Source: Mesobacterium pallidum
GTDB lineage: Bacteria; Pseudomonadota; Alphaproteobacteria; Rhodobacterales; Rhodobacteraceae
DNA: 64,000 nt
Direction of reading: 5' to 3'
Assembly: GCF_019966535.1 (NCBI RefSeq)
Contig: NZ_JAIMID010000008.1
Location: 1-64,000 of the forward strand
The notes beneath the pieces are model-generated. The model did no database searches. It worked only from the letters and a program-made list of their open reading frames with translations, and was not told the origin of the DNA. Position 1 is the first letter of the stretch. Every line of letters starts with the position of its first letter. This document shows, one piece after another, positions 7,508 through 16,096 of this stretch. A program made the translations under genes and the position numbers.

Positions 7508-9073
7508 ATGTATCAGCACCCCGGCGTCTACATCGAACACGTCCCCTCGGGCGCCTTGTCCATCGAGGCTGCCTCGACCTCGGTCACCGCCTTCATCGGC
7601 AAGGTCGACCGCGGCGTCCCCGTCAATGGCGACGGCGCCCCGGTCTTCATCAGCTCGGTCGGACAATACGCAACCCTCTTCGGCCCGGTCGGCGGCGGCC
7701 CCGGCGGGGTCAAGAACAACGGCAGCGACGCGGACCCGTTCGGGCTGGCGGTGAACGCCTATTTCTCGAACGGCGGCACCAAGGCCTATATCGTGCCGGT
7801 CGCCACCAACGCGGCCAAGGAAAGCACCGGCGAGCTCAAGGTCAAGCTGGGCGCCAAGAATTACAAGGTGACGGTGACCGCCAATTCGCCCGGCAAATGG
7901 GCCGACACCCTGCTGGTCGAAATGCGCGACGCAGGGGTGGATTCGCTGGTCACGCTGGTCATCGGCACCCAGACCGCCGAAAGCCTTGGCGAGAACGACG
8001 TCGCCAAGAAGGCCTTCGAGGACGAGCTCGAGGTGATCACGGGGCTGTCGCTCGACCCCGACTCGCCCGCCTTTGCCGAAGCGCGCGTGGGCGCTGCCTC
8101 GACCATGATCACCATCAAGGTGGTCGAAGAAGCCGGCGGCGCGGCCCTGCCGGTGCGCGCGGCGCTCAAGGATGGCGTGGACAGCGGCAGCCCGGGCAAG
8201 GCGGCCTATTCCAGCGCGCTGGAAAAGCTCAAGGATTACCGCGACGTGTCGATCATCGTGCTGCCCGGCAAGACCTGGCAGGACGACAAGACCACCTACG
8301 AAGAGGCGATCACCCATGCCGAGTTCATGCAGAACCGCATGGTGATCGTGGACGGCAACGGCACGGCGCTGAATACGCCCAAGGACGTCAAGGACCAGGG
8401 GTTCCCGACCTCGCCCTATTCGGCCTTCTACTATCCGCAGATGACGGTGCAGAACCCGCATTACGACCCGGACCTGGCCGGCAACCTGCCCAAGACCTTC
8501 AACATCGGGCCGGCGCCCTTTGCCGCCGGGATCTGGGGTCGGATCGACGGCACCCGCGGCGTGTGGAAGGCCCCGGCGGGGCTCGAGGCCTCGGTGCGCG
8601 GCGGGCTGGGCCCGACGGTGGTGATCGGCAATGCGCTGCAGGACAACCTCAACGAATGGGGGGTGAACTGCCTGCGGGCCATCATCGGCCCGACCGTGGT
8701 CTGGGGCGCGCGGACGCTGGCGACAAAGGCCAAGCCGCAATACCGCTACGTGCCCGTGCGGCGGACGCAGAACATGATCGGCGAAAGCCTCTACCGCGCG
8801 CTGCAGGCCGTGGTGTTCGAGCCCAATGACCACAAGCTCTGGGGCTCGCTCCGCGCCTCGGTCGGGGATTTCATGAACGGTCTGTTCCGCGCCGGCGCCT
8901 TCCAGGGCGAAAAGGCCAGCGACGCCTATTTCGTGAACTGCGGGCTGGGCTCGACCATGACCCAGGGCGACATCGACGCCGGCATCGTCCGCGTGGCGGT
9001 GGGCTTTGCGCCGCTGAAACCGGCCGAGTTCGTCGTCGTCCAGATCCAGCAGAAGGTCGGGCAGGCCAGCTGA
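7508..9073 (+). CDS. eCIS contractile sheath protein
   Basis: A 521-aa sheath subunit (Phage_sheath family, Afp2-4/Pvc2-4-like) that polymerises around the inner tube and contracts to drive it. The N-terminus MYQHPGVYIEHVPSG is the classic sheath start, with TSVTAFIGKVDRG following. The C-terminal third has the conserved core (WGVNCLRAIIGPTVVWGARTL, YVPVRRTQNMIGESLYRAL, and VRVAVGFAPLKPAEFVVVQI). ATG 7508 is chosen by family agreement; the longer frame from 7412 has no homology. Afp and PVC have three sheath genes and this locus has one, so the same protein must build the whole sheath including the baseplate-proximal ring. Confidence 0.93.
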   Translation: MYQHPGVYIEHVPSGALSIEAASTSVTAFIGKVDRGVPVNGDGAPVFISSVGQYATLFGPVGGGPGGVKNNGSDADPFGLAVNAYFSNGGTKAYIVPVATNAAKESTGELKVKLGAKNYKVTVTANSPGKWADTLLVEMRDAGVDSLVTLVIGTQTAESLGENDVAKKAFEDELEVITGLSLDPDSPAFAEARVGAASTMITIKVVEEAGGAALPVRAALKDGVDSGSPGKAAYSSALEKLKDYRDVSIIVLPGKTWQDDKTTYEEAITHAEFMQNRMVIVDGNGTALNTPKDVKDQGFPTSPYSAFYYPQMTVQNPHYDPDLAGNLPKTFNIGPAPFAAGIWGRIDGTRGVWKAPAGLEASVRGGLGPTVVIGNALQDNLNEWGVNCLRAIIGPTVVWGARTLATKAKPQYRYVPVRRTQNMIGESLYRALQAVVFEPNDHKLWGSLRASVGDFMNGLFRAGAFQGEKASDAYFVNCGLGSTMTQGDIDAGIVRVAVGFAPLKPAEFVVVQIQQKVGQAS

Positions 9074-9115
9074 GGCCCGCCCCTATCCCAACCCCATGAA
9101 AAAGGAGGCTGACCG

Positions 9116-9628
9116 ATGGCTGCCCCGATGTTTCCCGCCAATGCGCATCGCTACGACCCCTACCGCACCTTCAAGTTCCAGGTGGTGATCAACGGCAAGG
9201 CCGTGGCGGGCCTGTCCAAGATGGGCGCGCTCAAGAAAACGACCGAGGTCGTGAACTGGCGCGCCGCAGGCGATCCGTCGCACCAGCGCGCCATGCCCGG
9301 CGGCACCAAGTTCGAGAACGTGACGCTGGAACAGGGCCTTAGCCACGATCCGGTGTTCGAGGAATGGGCCAATTCCGTCAACAACGTGGGCGAGGGGGAC
9401 GCCGGCATGTCGCTGGTCAACTTCCGCCGCGACGTGGTGGTGAACGTGATGAACCTGCAGGGCACGCCCGCGATCTCGTACCACCTGCGCCGCGCCTGGG
9501 TGACCGAATACCAGGCCCTGCCGGAATTCGACGCCAACAACATGAACACCATCGGCATCCAGTCGATCACGCTGGCCTACGAGGGCTTCGTGCGCGACGC
9601 GGCGGTGGCGGAACCGGCCGAGGCGTGA
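9116..9628 (+). CDS. eCIS inner tube protein (T4 gp19-like)
   Basis: A 170-aa member of the T4 gp19/Hcp-like tube family (Afp1/Afp5). The pattern is typical: FPANAHRYDPYRTFKFQVVINGKAVAGLSKMGALKKTTEVVNWR, then TLEQGLSHDPVFEEWAN and a C-terminal strand MNTIGIQSITLAYEGFVRD. A strong AAAGGAGG site precedes ATG 9116. The tube is the structure pushed into the target cell and carries cargo. Only one tube gene is present. It follows the sheath gene by 42 bases and its stop overlaps the next start. Confidence 0.93.
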   Translation: MAAPMFPANAHRYDPYRTFKFQVVINGKAVAGLSKMGALKKTTEVVNWRAAGDPSHQRAMPGGTKFENVTLEQGLSHDPVFEEWANSVNNVGEGDAGMSLVNFRRDVVVNVMNLQGTPAISYHLRRAWVTEYQALPEFDANNMNTIGIQSITLAYEGFVRDAAVAEPAEA

Positions 9629-10425
9629 TGCCCGACCGCGCGCCGGATACCCTGGCCGTCGCCTTCCCCTCGGCCCTGCCCCGCGTTCTGACCGGGCGGG
9701 TCGAGCTTGAGCTGGCCGATGCCCTGACACCCCGCCTGCCCCGGCCGCAGCGGGTGACGGCGGTGCTCACGGCGCTGTTCGACCGGGTGGGCGGAGAGGC
9801 CGCGACGCCCTCGCTGCTCTGGCGGTTGGCCACGGGCGCGCGGGCGCATTTGCTCTTGCGGGCCGCGCGGGCGTTCTTTCCGGCGCGGGGCTGGTTTTCC
9901 GGCCGCTGCGACGGTTGCGGCGGGGAGTACGACCTGCATCTCGACCTCGGACAGGTGCCGCGCTCCGAGCCTTTGGAAGGCTACCCGCTGGTCACCGTCC
10001 AGACCTCGCTCGGCCCGCGCCGGTTCGAGGTGCCGAACGGCCTGACCGAGGATCACCTGTCGCGCGACAGCACAGCCGACCGGCGCACCCTGGCCGGGCT
10101 GACCGGCCTGTCGGACCGCGCGCAGGCCGAGGCGGCGCGGTTTACGCCCGGCGACCTTGCCGCGATCGAGGCGGCGCTGGACGAGGCCACGCCCGATGTC
10201 GCCGAAGAGATCCAGTCCACCTGTCCCGATTGCGGGGCCGGCGTCTCGGCCCGGCTCGACCCGCTCGACTTTGCCTTTCCCGCGCCCGACCGGCTGGACC
10301 GCGAGATCTTCCTGATCGCGCGGTGCTACGGCTGGGACGAGCCCACGATCCTGGCCCTGCCAAGCGCCCGCCGCCGCCGTCACGCGGCCATGATCGCCGC
10401 GGACGGCCGGAGGGGGGCAAGATGA
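9628..10425 (+). CDS. CxxC-containing eCIS assembly protein (zinc-ribbon-like)
   Basis: A 265-aa protein of uncertain role. Two CxxC pairs, Cys94/Cys97 (GRCDGCGGEYDL) and Cys199/Cys202 (STCPDCGAGV), could bind one zinc ion. The C-terminus (REIFLIARCYGWDEPTILAL followed by a basic patch) resembles the end of small tail-assembly chaperones and baseplate-assembly proteins (gp26/DUF6760-like) found between tube and baseplate genes. It overlaps the tube stop by one base (TGATG) and the next gene by 4 bases, so it is part of the operon. It could assist baseplate or tube assembly; a structural role is also possible. Confidence 0.5.
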   Translation: MPDRAPDTLAVAFPSALPRVLTGRVELELADALTPRLPRPQRVTAVLTALFDRVGGEAATPSLLWRLATGARAHLLLRAARAFFPARGWFSGRCDGCGGEYDLHLDLGQVPRSEPLEGYPLVTVQTSLGPRRFEVPNGLTEDHLSRDSTADRRTLAGLTGLSDRAQAEAARFTPGDLAAIEAALDEATPDVAEEIQSTCPDCGAGVSARLDPLDFAFPAPDRLDREIFLIARCYGWDEPTILALPSARRRRHAAMIAADGRRGAR

Positions 10426-11390
10426 GCCTGCTCAGCCGCCTCAAGTCCCGCGCCGGCGTGCCGGGTGCTGCCCGGACGCTCCGGCCCAAGGGCCTAGCCC
10501 CCCTGCGGCGGGAAGAAGTGGAAGAGGCCGCGCAACCTCTCCGCCGGGCCCCGGCGCCCGCCACGGCTGTGCGCACCATACTTTCACGTATGGAGGAGGA
10601 AGAAGTGGCCCAGGCCATTCGCCGCGAGGAGGACGAGGAAGAGTCCATGCAGCCCCTCCGCCGCGAGGAAGAAGAGGAAGAAGCCCAGCCGCTTCGCCGC
10701 CAGCCGGAGGAGGAAGAGGACAGCCTGCAAACCATCCGTCGCGAAAAAGAGGAGGAGGCCATGCAACCCCTCCGCCGCGACGAGGAGGAAGAGGCCGCGC
10801 AACCGCTCCGCCGCGAGCCGGAGGAGGAGGAAGAGACGCTCCCCCTGCGCCGCCTCGAAGAGGAGGAGGAGGCCATGCAGACCCTCCGCCGGCAGCCCGA
10901 GGAAGAAGAGGAGAGCCTGCAAACCCTCCGCCGCGAGGAGGAGGAAGAAGCCGCCCAGCCCCTCCGCCGTCTCGAGGAAGAGGCGATGCAGACCCTCCGC
11001 CGCATGACCCCGCCCGATGCCGAGGGGCTGGATGCGGAAACCGCCGTCCCGCCTGACGACCTGTCGGGCGAGCCGGACGTGCCCAGCGCCAGCCCGATGC
11101 GCCGCGAGGCTGCGCCGCAAGCCGCCTTCGACATGGGCGGCGACGTCGGTATCGACGCGGCCGCGCCCGACTTTCCCGAATTCGACGGGGATCGCCAGAC
11201 CGCCACTCACGGAACCGACCCGGGGCTGCGTCCCGGGGCCGAGACGGCGATCCCCCCGGGGCCGGCCAAGGTGGTCATCGACCAGGTCGACGTGGTGATC
11301 CACGAACCCGGCCAGCCCGCCCGCGCGGGCCAAGGCACCGCGCAGGATTTCGCGCGGTTCGCCCGCAGTCGTTACCTCGGGGGGCTGTGA
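10422..11390 (+). CDS. Glu/Arg tandem-repeat protein of the eCIS locus
   Basis: A 322-aa protein of extreme composition. Residues 29-194 consist of about 12 tandem units of 11-14 residues with the consensus E(E)4-5-A-x-Q-P/T-L-R-R, so each unit has an acidic face and ends in two arginines. The rest is a short basic N-terminus and a Pro/Asp-rich linker, then a C-terminal segment VVIDQVDVVIHEPG resembling short hydrophobic-alternating tails seen in other eCIS proteins. EEEEE-x-Q repeats are familiar beside the DUF4157 domain of eCIS cargo proteins, but here no DUF4157 domain is attached. A flexible linker, bundling or loading role is possible; function is unknown. Confidence 0.7.
   Translation: MSLLSRLKSRAGVPGAARTLRPKGLAPLRREEVEEAAQPLRRAPAPATAVRTILSRMEEEEVAQAIRREEDEEESMQPLRREEEEEEAQPLRRQPEEEEDSLQTIRREKEEEAMQPLRRDEEEEAAQPLRREPEEEEETLPLRRLEEEEEAMQTLRRQPEEEEESLQTLRREEEEEAAQPLRRLEEEAMQTLRRMTPPDAEGLDAETAVPPDDLSGEPDVPSASPMRREAAPQAAFDMGGDVGIDAAAPDFPEFDGDRQTATHGTDPGLRPGAETAIPPGPAKVVIDQVDVVIHEPGQPARAGQGTAQDFARFARSRYLGGL
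10506..11003. repeat. Coding tandem repeat (E/R units, about 36-42 bases each)
   Basis: About 12 degenerate copies of a GAGGAGGAAGAGGCC-type purine tract followed by CAGCCCCTCCGCCGC encode the E/R repeat units. Unit length varies in multiples of three, which keeps the frame. The copies are diverged rather than identical, so they are old or under selection for the amino-acid pattern. Confidence 0.85.
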
Positions 11391-11391
11391 G

Positions 11392-12372
11392 ATGGCCCTC
11401 GGCCCCTCGTCCCTGTCGACCGCGATCCAGGGTTTCGCGGAGTACCTGACCGACCGCTTCCCCGAGGGCGTGACGGTCACCGTGGACACGCCGCAGCGCG
11501 CCTCGGAGCAAGCCAAGAACGCGCAGGCCGGGACGGATATCCTGAACGTCTTCGTCTACCGCCTCGCGCCTTCGGGCTTTCACGCCGACCGCGACAAGGG
11601 TGAGCCGGAGTTCGTCCGGGCCAGCATCCTGCTGACCCCCTTCCCCCGCGCGCAGGACGAAGACGGGGCGACCGATCTCGACCTGCGCATCCTTGGCCAT
11701 GCCATCGCTGTGATCCAGTCCGACCCGGTCATGCCGCTGATCCTGCCCGCCACGCCCGGCAGCCCCGAGGCCGCCGCGCTGGCGCCGCAGACGACCTTCT
11801 ACCAGATGCAATGCGTGATGCAGGCGCCCGCGATGGAAGAGATGAACCACATCTGGACCACGCAGGGCGGCGAGCTGGCCTATCGCCTCTCGGCCGCTTT
11901 CGAGCTGGCGCTGATCCCGGTCGAGCCGCTGGCCTATGTGACCCCGCCAACCCCGGTCCGCGCCGCCGTGCTGGACGTCCGCGCTGATGCCGTGCCGGGC
12001 CTGTCGCCCACGCCGATGGGCGTGGTGCCCGGGAACTGGCTGCCCGTGGTGATGTTCCGCGACGCAGGCGGGCTGACCAGCACGCTGACCGTCGCGCCCG
12101 GTGCGGCCAACGCGCCGCTCGCCCTGACCGGCCTGCCGGGCGGCGCGGCCGAGGTGATCGTCGAATGGACCCGCGAGGACGGCACCGAGGAGGCGCAGGC
12201 ACCGCAGGACCATACGGTCACGTCCGGAAACCTCGACGATCCGGGCGCGGCCATCGCCGTGACGCTGATCGACGCCGCGACGGGCGACCGCGCCCGGATC
12301 TACGCCCGGCCCAAGGCGCCCCCCGGCGCCACGGCCGGCAACGTGCTGATGCTGACGGTCGGAGGCGCGTGA
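11392..12372 (+). CDS. Pvc16/Afp16-like tail terminator (DUF4255)
   Basis: A 326-aa protein with an N-terminal DUF4255 (Pvc16_N) domain at residues about 1-185: LSTAIQGFAEYLTDRF, TDILNVFVYRLAPSGFHADR, TDLDLRILGHAIAVIQSDPVM, and the conserved EEMNHIWTTQGGELAYRLSAAFELALIPVEPL. The family caps the distal end of tube and sheath and fixes particle length. The C-terminal half adds an Ig-like beta-rich domain, common in the longer members. It starts 1 base after the repeat protein stop and is followed immediately by the ATPase gene, the same partner order as in known eCIS loci. Confidence 0.88.
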   Translation: MALGPSSLSTAIQGFAEYLTDRFPEGVTVTVDTPQRASEQAKNAQAGTDILNVFVYRLAPSGFHADRDKGEPEFVRASILLTPFPRAQDEDGATDLDLRILGHAIAVIQSDPVMPLILPATPGSPEAAALAPQTTFYQMQCVMQAPAMEEMNHIWTTQGGELAYRLSAAFELALIPVEPLAYVTPPTPVRAAVLDVRADAVPGLSPTPMGVVPGNWLPVVMFRDAGGLTSTLTVAPGAANAPLALTGLPGGAAEVIVEWTREDGTEEAQAPQDHTVTSGNLDDPGAAIAVTLIDAATGDRARIYARPKAPPGATAGNVLMLTVGGA

Positions 12373-12373
12373 C

Positions 12374-13750
12374 ATGACCCTGCATTCCGAGGATCATGCC
12401 CTGCGCCAGGCCATGCTCGACCCCGAATGGGCCCGCGTGCACGAACTGCTTACGATGGCCGAGGCGGCGCGCACCGGCGACACCCTCCCCGAGGATTTTG
12501 CCCAGCGGTTCGACGCGCTGAACGACGCGGTGATGCAGGGGCGCGAGGCGGGCGCCTGGGCCGGCCTTGCCCGTCACCTGGCCGAGGATGCGCTGGCGAC
12601 GCTGACCCGGCTGGACCTCGACCTGATGATCCTCGCGCTGGCGCCGATGGCCGCGCCCGCGCTGGGGCCGCGCCTGCAATCGCTGCAACCGCAACTTGCC
12701 AGCCCCTGGCCCGGTGTCGCGCTGGTGCAGGAGCTGCTCATGCTGGGCACCGGGGCCGAGGTCGGGCTGATGTTCGACCGGCTGCATGCCACCGCCCCCG
12801 CCGTGCGGCTGGGCCTTCTGAAGATCGAGGGCATAAGCCCCAACCCGCAACTCCGCCCCGGCCCCGCGCTGATCCGCGCGCTGCTGCATCGCGACACCGA
12901 ACTCGCCCCGCCCCCCGGCGCCCACCTGGTCGAGCGGATCGGGCAGTGGTCCGACCTCGTGTTGCCAGACACAACCCTGCGCCGGCTGCACGACTTCGCC
13001 GCCTGGGTCCACCGCGCGCAGATGTTGGTGACCGATTGGCAGGCGCGGCCGATCCACGGTCCGCTGGCGCTGTTTTCCGGCGGGTCGGGCACGGGCAAGA
13101 GCTTTGCCGCCTCGGTCATCGTGCACGAGTTGGCGCGGCGGACGGGCAGCCCCTGGGCGCTGTATGCGCTCGACCTCGGGCGGATCATGTCGAAATACGT
13201 GGGCGAGACCGAGGCGAACCTGAACGCCCTGCTCGACTCGCTCGAGGGGCGCAACGCGGTCTTGCAGATCGACGAGGCGGACGGGCTGCTGGGCAAGCGC
13301 GGGGAGGTCTCGGACGCCCGCGACCGCTATGCGAACCTCGAGGTGAGCCATATGCTCGCCCGGTTTGAACGTCACGCCGGGCCGGTGATCCTGACCACGA
13401 ACCTGCGCAGCAACGTGGACACGGCCTTCCTGCGCCGCTTCCAGCTGATCGTCGATTTCCCCGCCCCCGATGCCGAGGCGCGCGCGCGGCTTTGGCAGGT
13501 GCTGCTGCCACGCAATGCCCCGATCGCCCCTCGAGTGAACCTGCCCGCGCTGGGCCAGGCCGTGCGACTGTCGGGCGGGTCGATCCGCAACGCGGCCGAT
13601 TACGCCGCCGTGCTGGCGGCCGAGGCGGGCAGCCCCATCGACCTGCCGCACCTTGCCCGCGCCGTCTGGGCGGAACTCACCAAGGACACCCGGCAGGTGC
13701 GCAAGTCCGAAATCGGGCTGCTGGCCGAGTACCTGGAGGAGGCCCCATGA
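12374..13750 (+). CDS. eCIS AAA+ ATPase (Pvc15/Afp15-like)
   Basis: A 458-aa protein. Residues about 1-180 are a helical N-domain of the family; residues about 225-420 are a classical AAA module with Walker A GGSGTGKS at 236-243, Walker B VLQIDEADGLLGKRG, sensor VILTTNLRSN and an arginine finger region DTAFLRRFQ. Every eCIS carries such an ATPase, needed for particle assembly or for keeping cargo and sheath components competent; it lacks the ClpV architecture of type VI secretion. ATG 12374 follows the upstream stop by one base. It overlaps the next start by 4 bases. Confidence 0.92.
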   Translation: MTLHSEDHALRQAMLDPEWARVHELLTMAEAARTGDTLPEDFAQRFDALNDAVMQGREAGAWAGLARHLAEDALATLTRLDLDLMILALAPMAAPALGPRLQSLQPQLASPWPGVALVQELLMLGTGAEVGLMFDRLHATAPAVRLGLLKIEGISPNPQLRPGPALIRALLHRDTELAPPPGAHLVERIGQWSDLVLPDTTLRRLHDFAAWVHRAQMLVTDWQARPIHGPLALFSGGSGTGKSFAASVIVHELARRTGSPWALYALDLGRIMSKYVGETEANLNALLDSLEGRNAVLQIDEADGLLGKRGEVSDARDRYANLEVSHMLARFERHAGPVILTTNLRSNVDTAFLRRFQLIVDFPAPDAEARARLWQVLLPRNAPIAPRVNLPALGQAVRLSGGSIRNAADYAAVLAAEAGSPIDLPHLARAVWAELTKDTRQVRKSEIGLLAEYLEEAP

Positions 13751-13971
13751 AGATCCGCCGCCTGACCCTGACCCTGCCGGCCCATATGCGCGGCACCGCT
13801 GAACACGACGCCCGCGCCATCGCCGAGGCGCTGGGCCGCGCGCTGACCGAGAAGGGTGCGGCTCAGAGTTCAAATTTGGGCCCGATCACCCTGCAAGCCC
13901 ACGGCCAGATGGGCCCGGTGCTGGCGACCCGCGTGGCGCAGGCCGCGAAAGGGGGGCGTCATGGCGGTTGA
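13747..13971 (+). CDS. Small conserved-position eCIS protein, function unknown
   Basis: A 74-aa ORF starting at an ATGA overlap with the ATPase gene and overlapping the following tube-like gene by 11 bases. The tight coupling argues that it is translated. The sequence (MKIRRLTLTLPAHMRGTAEH, then a helix DARAIAEALGRAL and a Gly/His-rich end) shows no recognised motif; the short beta strand plus amphipathic helix suggests a small adaptor. Small ORFs with an LTLPAHMRGTA-like strand occur at this position in contractile-tail loci, but no function can be assigned from sequence. Confidence 0.6.
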   Translation: MKIRRLTLTLPAHMRGTAEHDARAIAEALGRALTEKGAAQSSNLGPITLQAHGQMGPVLATRVAQAAKGGRHGG

Positions 13972-14587
13972 GACGCGCGGCATGCTGTTCGAATACGGGC
14001 TGACCCTGCCGCCGCTTGCGCTGGTCTTCCGCTTCAACCCGACCGAGATCAGCCGTACCCGCACCGTCACCGTCCGCACCGGCAACGCGCCCGGCGCGCG
14101 GGGCGGCTATGACTTCCTGACGCCGCTCGAGACCGCCCGTGTCTCCCAAGGGGTCGAGATGCAGGCCGAGAGCTTTTCGATCACCGTCCTTCTCGACGCC
14201 ACTGACAAGCTGAACGAGGGCGATCCGATCGCCGCCACCATGGGCGTGCAGCCGCAGATCGACACCCTGCGCGCCATGGCCGAGCCCAAGGCGCAGGGGC
14301 CGGGCGGGGTCAAGGTGCTCTCGGCGCTCGGCCTGCCCGGCGCGCGCGCCTTCGAGCGGCAGGAGGTGGCGAGCGTGCTGGTCTTTGCCTGGGGGCTGCA
14401 GCTGCTGCCGGTCTTCCTGACCAGCGTCAGCCAGAAGGAAACCATGCACCTGCCCAACCTCATGCCCTACCGCGCCGAGATGGGGCTGACCATGCAGGTG
14501 ATCGAAAGCGCGAACCCGTTCTTCCTGGCCGACAAGGTGCGCCAGACCATGGGCACCGCGCTGAACCTCGTCGGCGGCATGGGATAG
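13961..14587 (+). CDS. CIS tube/hub adaptor protein (Afp7 N-domain-like)
   Basis: A 208-aa protein resembling the CIS_tube domain that forms the N-terminal part of Afp7/Pvc7 and T4 gp53-associated adaptors. The signature is the early LALVFRFNPTEISRTRTV, where FNPTE is the conserved family motif, followed by GGYDFLTPLETARVSQG and QKETMHLPNLMPYRAEMGLTMQVIESANP near the end. It probably forms the ring that connects the trimeric spike to the hexameric tube. In Afp7 the LysM domain is fused to it; here LysM is the next gene, so the module is split into two polypeptides. Confidence 0.8.
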   Translation: MAVETRGMLFEYGLTLPPLALVFRFNPTEISRTRTVTVRTGNAPGARGGYDFLTPLETARVSQGVEMQAESFSITVLLDATDKLNEGDPIAATMGVQPQIDTLRAMAEPKAQGPGGVKVLSALGLPGARAFERQEVASVLVFAWGLQLLPVFLTSVSQKETMHLPNLMPYRAEMGLTMQVIESANPFFLADKVRQTMGTALNLVGGMG

Positions 14588-14596
14588 GGGGCTGAG

Positions 14597-14923
14597 ATGG
14601 CGTTTTTCAAAGGCAGCTGGTACGAGGATCTTCCCCCCTTCGATCCGCCCGAGGACGGCACCCGGGGCTTTCGCGGTACCCGCGCGCGGGCGATCCCCGC
14701 GCCGCAGCCGGTGCTGGAACATGGCGTCGCGGTCGGCGACCGGATCGACCAGTTGGGCCAGAACTACTACGGCAACCCGCGCGACTGGCGGCGGCTGGCG
14801 GATGGCAACCCCGACGTGATCTTCCCCGAGGACCTGGTGTGGGACACGGCCGAGGGCGAGGTCGCGCATGAGAAGACCGGCGAGACGCTGCTGGTGCCCC
14901 GCCGGCGGGAGGGCACGCGATGA
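14597..14923 (+). CDS. LysM-domain baseplate protein
   Basis: A 108-aa protein with a single LysM/gpX-like domain at residues about 40-102: VAVGDRIDQLGQNYYGNPRDWRRLADGN, a Pro-containing loop DVIFPEDLVW and a final strand TLLVPRR. In contractile tails this domain binds the baseplate hub and helps fix sheath to tube. A GCTGAG leader places ATG 14597 9 bases after the previous stop. It overlaps the hub gene by 4 bases. Together with the preceding gene it makes up the equivalent of Afp7. Confidence 0.85.
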   Translation: MAFFKGSWYEDLPPFDPPEDGTRGFRGTRARAIPAPQPVLEHGVAVGDRIDQLGQNYYGNPRDWRRLADGNPDVIFPEDLVWDTAEGEVAHEKTGETLLVPRRREGTR

Positions 14924-16089
14924 GCCTGCTTGCCCAACTGCTCGACCCCGGCTTCCGGCAGGCGGCCTCCGTCCTGATCCAGGTGGGCGAGGCGCAAGCC
15001 GACATCGGCTCGGTCGCCGCGCTGGTGTCGCATATCGAGGTCCGCGTCGGCCGGGCCGAGGCGGCGACCGCCACGCTGACCATCGACGACCGGCGCGACG
15101 AGACCGGCAATTGGATGGCCGCTGATTCCGGGCTCTTCGACGCCTGGACGCCCATCGTGATCTCGGCCGATTTCCAGACGCACGTGGAGGAGGTCCTGCG
15201 CGGCTACATCACCCAGCTGAAACCGACCTACCCGCAGAACGGCGGCGAGGCAAAGCTGACCCTCGAGGTGCAGGACGACAGCGCCGCGCTGGGGCGCGAA
15301 CAGGTCCGCAAGGTCTGGGGGTCCGAGGACCAGCCCGCCACCGACCGCAGCATCGTCGAAGAATCGATCCAGGCCCTGACCCTGTCGCTGCTGCCCGGCC
15401 CCGACGGCGCCGCCAGCCGCAGCCTGACCCAGGACGCGACGCCGATCCAGTTCCTGCGCGAACGCGCCCGCGCCAACGGGTTCGAGCTGACCTTCCTGGC
15501 GGGCGAAGTCTATTTCGGCCCGATGCAGCTGGAAAGTGACCCGCAGGCCACGATCATGGTCTATGCCGGGTCCGCCACCAACTGCCTGTCGTTCAACGTC
15601 ACCGAGGATGCGCAAAAGCCCGACGCCATCGCCTTCGAGCTCGCCCCGCGCGAGGAAGGCTCGGACCCGATCACCGAGGAGGTGACGCCCGACCTGCCGC
15701 TGCTGGGCCAGACGCCCTGCGCGGCCTCGGGCGCGGGGGTCGGCACGCCCTCGGTCCTGCGGGTCAGCAAGGAGGGCGACGAGACCGAGGAAGAAACCCG
15801 CGCCCGCGCGCAGGGCCTCGCCAACGAGAACGCCTTCAAGATCACCGCGACGGGAGAGCTGGACGGCACGCTCTACGGCCATGTGCTGCTGCCCGGCCGC
15901 ACCGTCCGCGTGGATGGCACGGGCGAACGCAATGGCGGGCTCTACTACGTCGACAGCGTCACGCACCAGTTCACGCCCGAGGGGTATCGCCAGCAGTTCC
16001 AGCTGATCCGCAACGCCACCGGCGACGCGGACAGCCTTGGCGCGCCGCCCCTCGCCTCTGCCCTGTCCGCCATCTCATCCCTGTTCTGA
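14920..16089 (+). CDS. Baseplate hub protein (gp27/gpD-like)
   Basis: A 389-aa protein of the phage late control gene D / T4 gp27 type, the N-terminal half of Afp8/VgrG. Features are the opening beta barrel with SHIEVRVGRAEAATATLTIDD, the domain around VEEVLRGYITQLKPTYPQNG and LTLEVQDDSAAL, and the C-terminal return GRTVRVDGTGERNGGLYYVDSVTHQFTPEGYRQQF. It forms the trimeric platform between the hexameric tube and the spike. Spike and hub are separate genes here, whereas Afp8/Pvc8 is a single fused protein. Confidence 0.85.
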   Translation: MSLLAQLLDPGFRQAASVLIQVGEAQADIGSVAALVSHIEVRVGRAEAATATLTIDDRRDETGNWMAADSGLFDAWTPIVISADFQTHVEEVLRGYITQLKPTYPQNGGEAKLTLEVQDDSAALGREQVRKVWGSEDQPATDRSIVEESIQALTLSLLPGPDGAASRSLTQDATPIQFLRERARANGFELTFLAGEVYFGPMQLESDPQATIMVYAGSATNCLSFNVTEDAQKPDAIAFELAPREEGSDPITEEVTPDLPLLGQTPCAASGAGVGTPSVLRVSKEGDETEEETRARAQGLANENAFKITATGELDGTLYGHVLLPGRTVRVDGTGERNGGLYYVDSVTHQFTPEGYRQQFQLIRNATGDADSLGAPPLASALSAISSLF

Positions 16090-16096
16090 GGTCCCC

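Noticed and set aside
10506..11003. CRISPR-like array
   Set aside because: The repeats are adjacent, without spacers of fixed length, in frame and degenerate; they encode a repeat protein.
10142..11206. Ser/Arg-rich minus-strand ORF opposite the Glu/Arg repeats
   Set aside because: The Ser-rich repeats arise from reading the repeat DNA on the wrong strand; the plus strand ORF is coupled to both neighbours and has a good start.
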